A stretch of DNA of 39,306 nt, from NCBI GenBank assembly GCA_028280945.1, contig JANQKV010000009.1, forward strand, positions 1-39,306, written 5' to 3'. Under the pieces are notes generated by a model that was given only the letters and a program-made list of their open reading frames with translations, searched no databases and was not told where the DNA came from. The stretch comes from Opitutaceae bacterium. GTDB taxonomy: Bacteria; Verrucomicrobiota; Verrucomicrobiia; Opitutales; Opitutaceae. Position numbers and translations under genes: made by a program. Positions 39,055 through 39,306 of this stretch are shown here, one piece after another (position 1 is the stretch's first letter; every line of letters starts with the position of its first letter).

Positions 39055-39306
39055 GTTGAGAGGAAACGAAGTCAAGGAAGCCACTCCGCTACTTTTCTCG
39101 GTTAACTCCTGTTGAAAACATCCCTGCCCCACCGCACCGCAATCCTTCGGTGCCTGCTGTAATGCCCCGCATCCAGATGGGTCCTTATTACAGGAGCCAG
39201 CAGAGAAAACTGAGCCGGGGATGGCGCTGCCTCAATTCTCCACTTCCTCCGCTGCCTCCTGTAAGATCCTTCGTCTTACTGACTCTTTTTTACAGAAGCT
39301 AACGAA
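39055..39306 (-). repeat. Degenerate purine-rich intergenic repeats (AGGAGGCAG/CGGAGGAAG units)
   Basis: Read on the minus strand, two tracts carry loose 8-10-nt purine units: about 39220-39265 (ACAGGAGGCAGCGGAGGAAG then TGGAGAATTGAGG) and about 39058-39112 (CAACAGGAGTTAACCGAG then AAAAGTAGCGG). Three CTGTAA/TTACAG motifs at 39155-39295 surround the first tract. This is typical of dispersed non-coding repeats. It continues to the window edge. Confidence 0.5.

Larger units (their letters stand above)
38545..39306. other. 762-bp region without an intact gene
   Basis: The open frames here are short, compositionally poor or overlap each other. What I see: a possible BrnT N-terminal remnant (38801-38878, minus), a nested inverted-repeat element (38922-39030), and G/A-rich repeat tracts on the minus strand from about 39055 to the window end. 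Confidence 0.6.

Noticed and set aside
38604-39059. 151-codon plus-strand frame in the 3' intergenic region
   Set aside because: It runs through the nested inverted repeat, has no family-like sequence, and overlaps other equally poor frames.

Overview
The window looks like a chromosomal segment of a high-GC member of Verrucomicrobiota, most likely Opitutales/Opitutaceae. This is an inference from gene content: an acidobacterial-type duplicated permease with its PadR regulator, short pseudopilins, a tagaturonate epimerase route for uronates, and a lysine/alanine-rich histone H1-like protein. Genes are densely packed on both strands. Recognisable Shine-Dalgarno sequences are scarce at the starts I inspected; blaR1-like at 33127 is the clear exception.

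Layout. 1-2440: tRNA-Asp(GTC), an unrecognised small protein, a DUF374-type acyltransferase, an H1-like/starch-binding-like fusion, and tRNA-Ala(CGC). 2440-2860: a small GIY-YIG nuclease gene between two identical 52-bp direct repeats, directly behind the tRNA. 2920-8620: cell-surface glycan genes (methyltransferase, flippase-like protein, GT2 transferase, and a 959-residue membrane protein with a duplicated C-terminal beta domain). 8675-14002: uronate catabolism, with a XylR-like regulator divergent from a mannonate oxidoreductase, tagaturonate epimerase and uronate isomerase. 13963-16888: a YfhO-like remnant, a MOSC protein, an alpha/beta hydrolase, and a pseudopilin overlapping a secreted jacalin-like lectin. 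16896-20806: a leftward four-gene unit with KDPG aldolase, KDG kinase and two NAD(P)-dependent dehydrogenases. 20962-24231: a YacL-like PIN-TRAM protein, an EVE protein and a membrane-anchored FGE-like protein. 24351-27824: a tightly coupled tyrA-aroA-cmk-plsC operon. 27908-30923: PadR regulator and ADOP permease, visibly less GC-rich. 31079-34419: SbtA-type bicarbonate permease, ferritin, and a BlaI/BlaR1-like pair with a clear BlaI-type operator. 34564-38544: trpS, a phytanoyl-CoA dioxygenase-like gene divergent from an AraC regulator, and a secreted esterase-like protein. 38545-39306: no intact gene; palindromic and purine-rich repeats and a possible BrnT toxin remnant.

Together the two uronate loci give most of a pathway: galacturonate to tagaturonate (UxaC), to fructuronate (UxaE), to mannonate (SDR), then, after a dehydratase not seen here, KDG to KDPG (KdgK) to pyruvate and glyceraldehyde 3-phosphate (Eda). 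Glucuronate would enter at fructuronate.

I did not find a clearly new large system. The best leads are the repeat-flanked GIY-YIG unit behind a tRNA, the tRNA-Ala with an A19-U56 elbow pair replacing G19-C56, the BlaI/BlaR1-like pair with a coiled-coil instead of a beta-lactam sensor, the pseudopilin-jacalin pair, and the H1-like/glycan-binding fusion.
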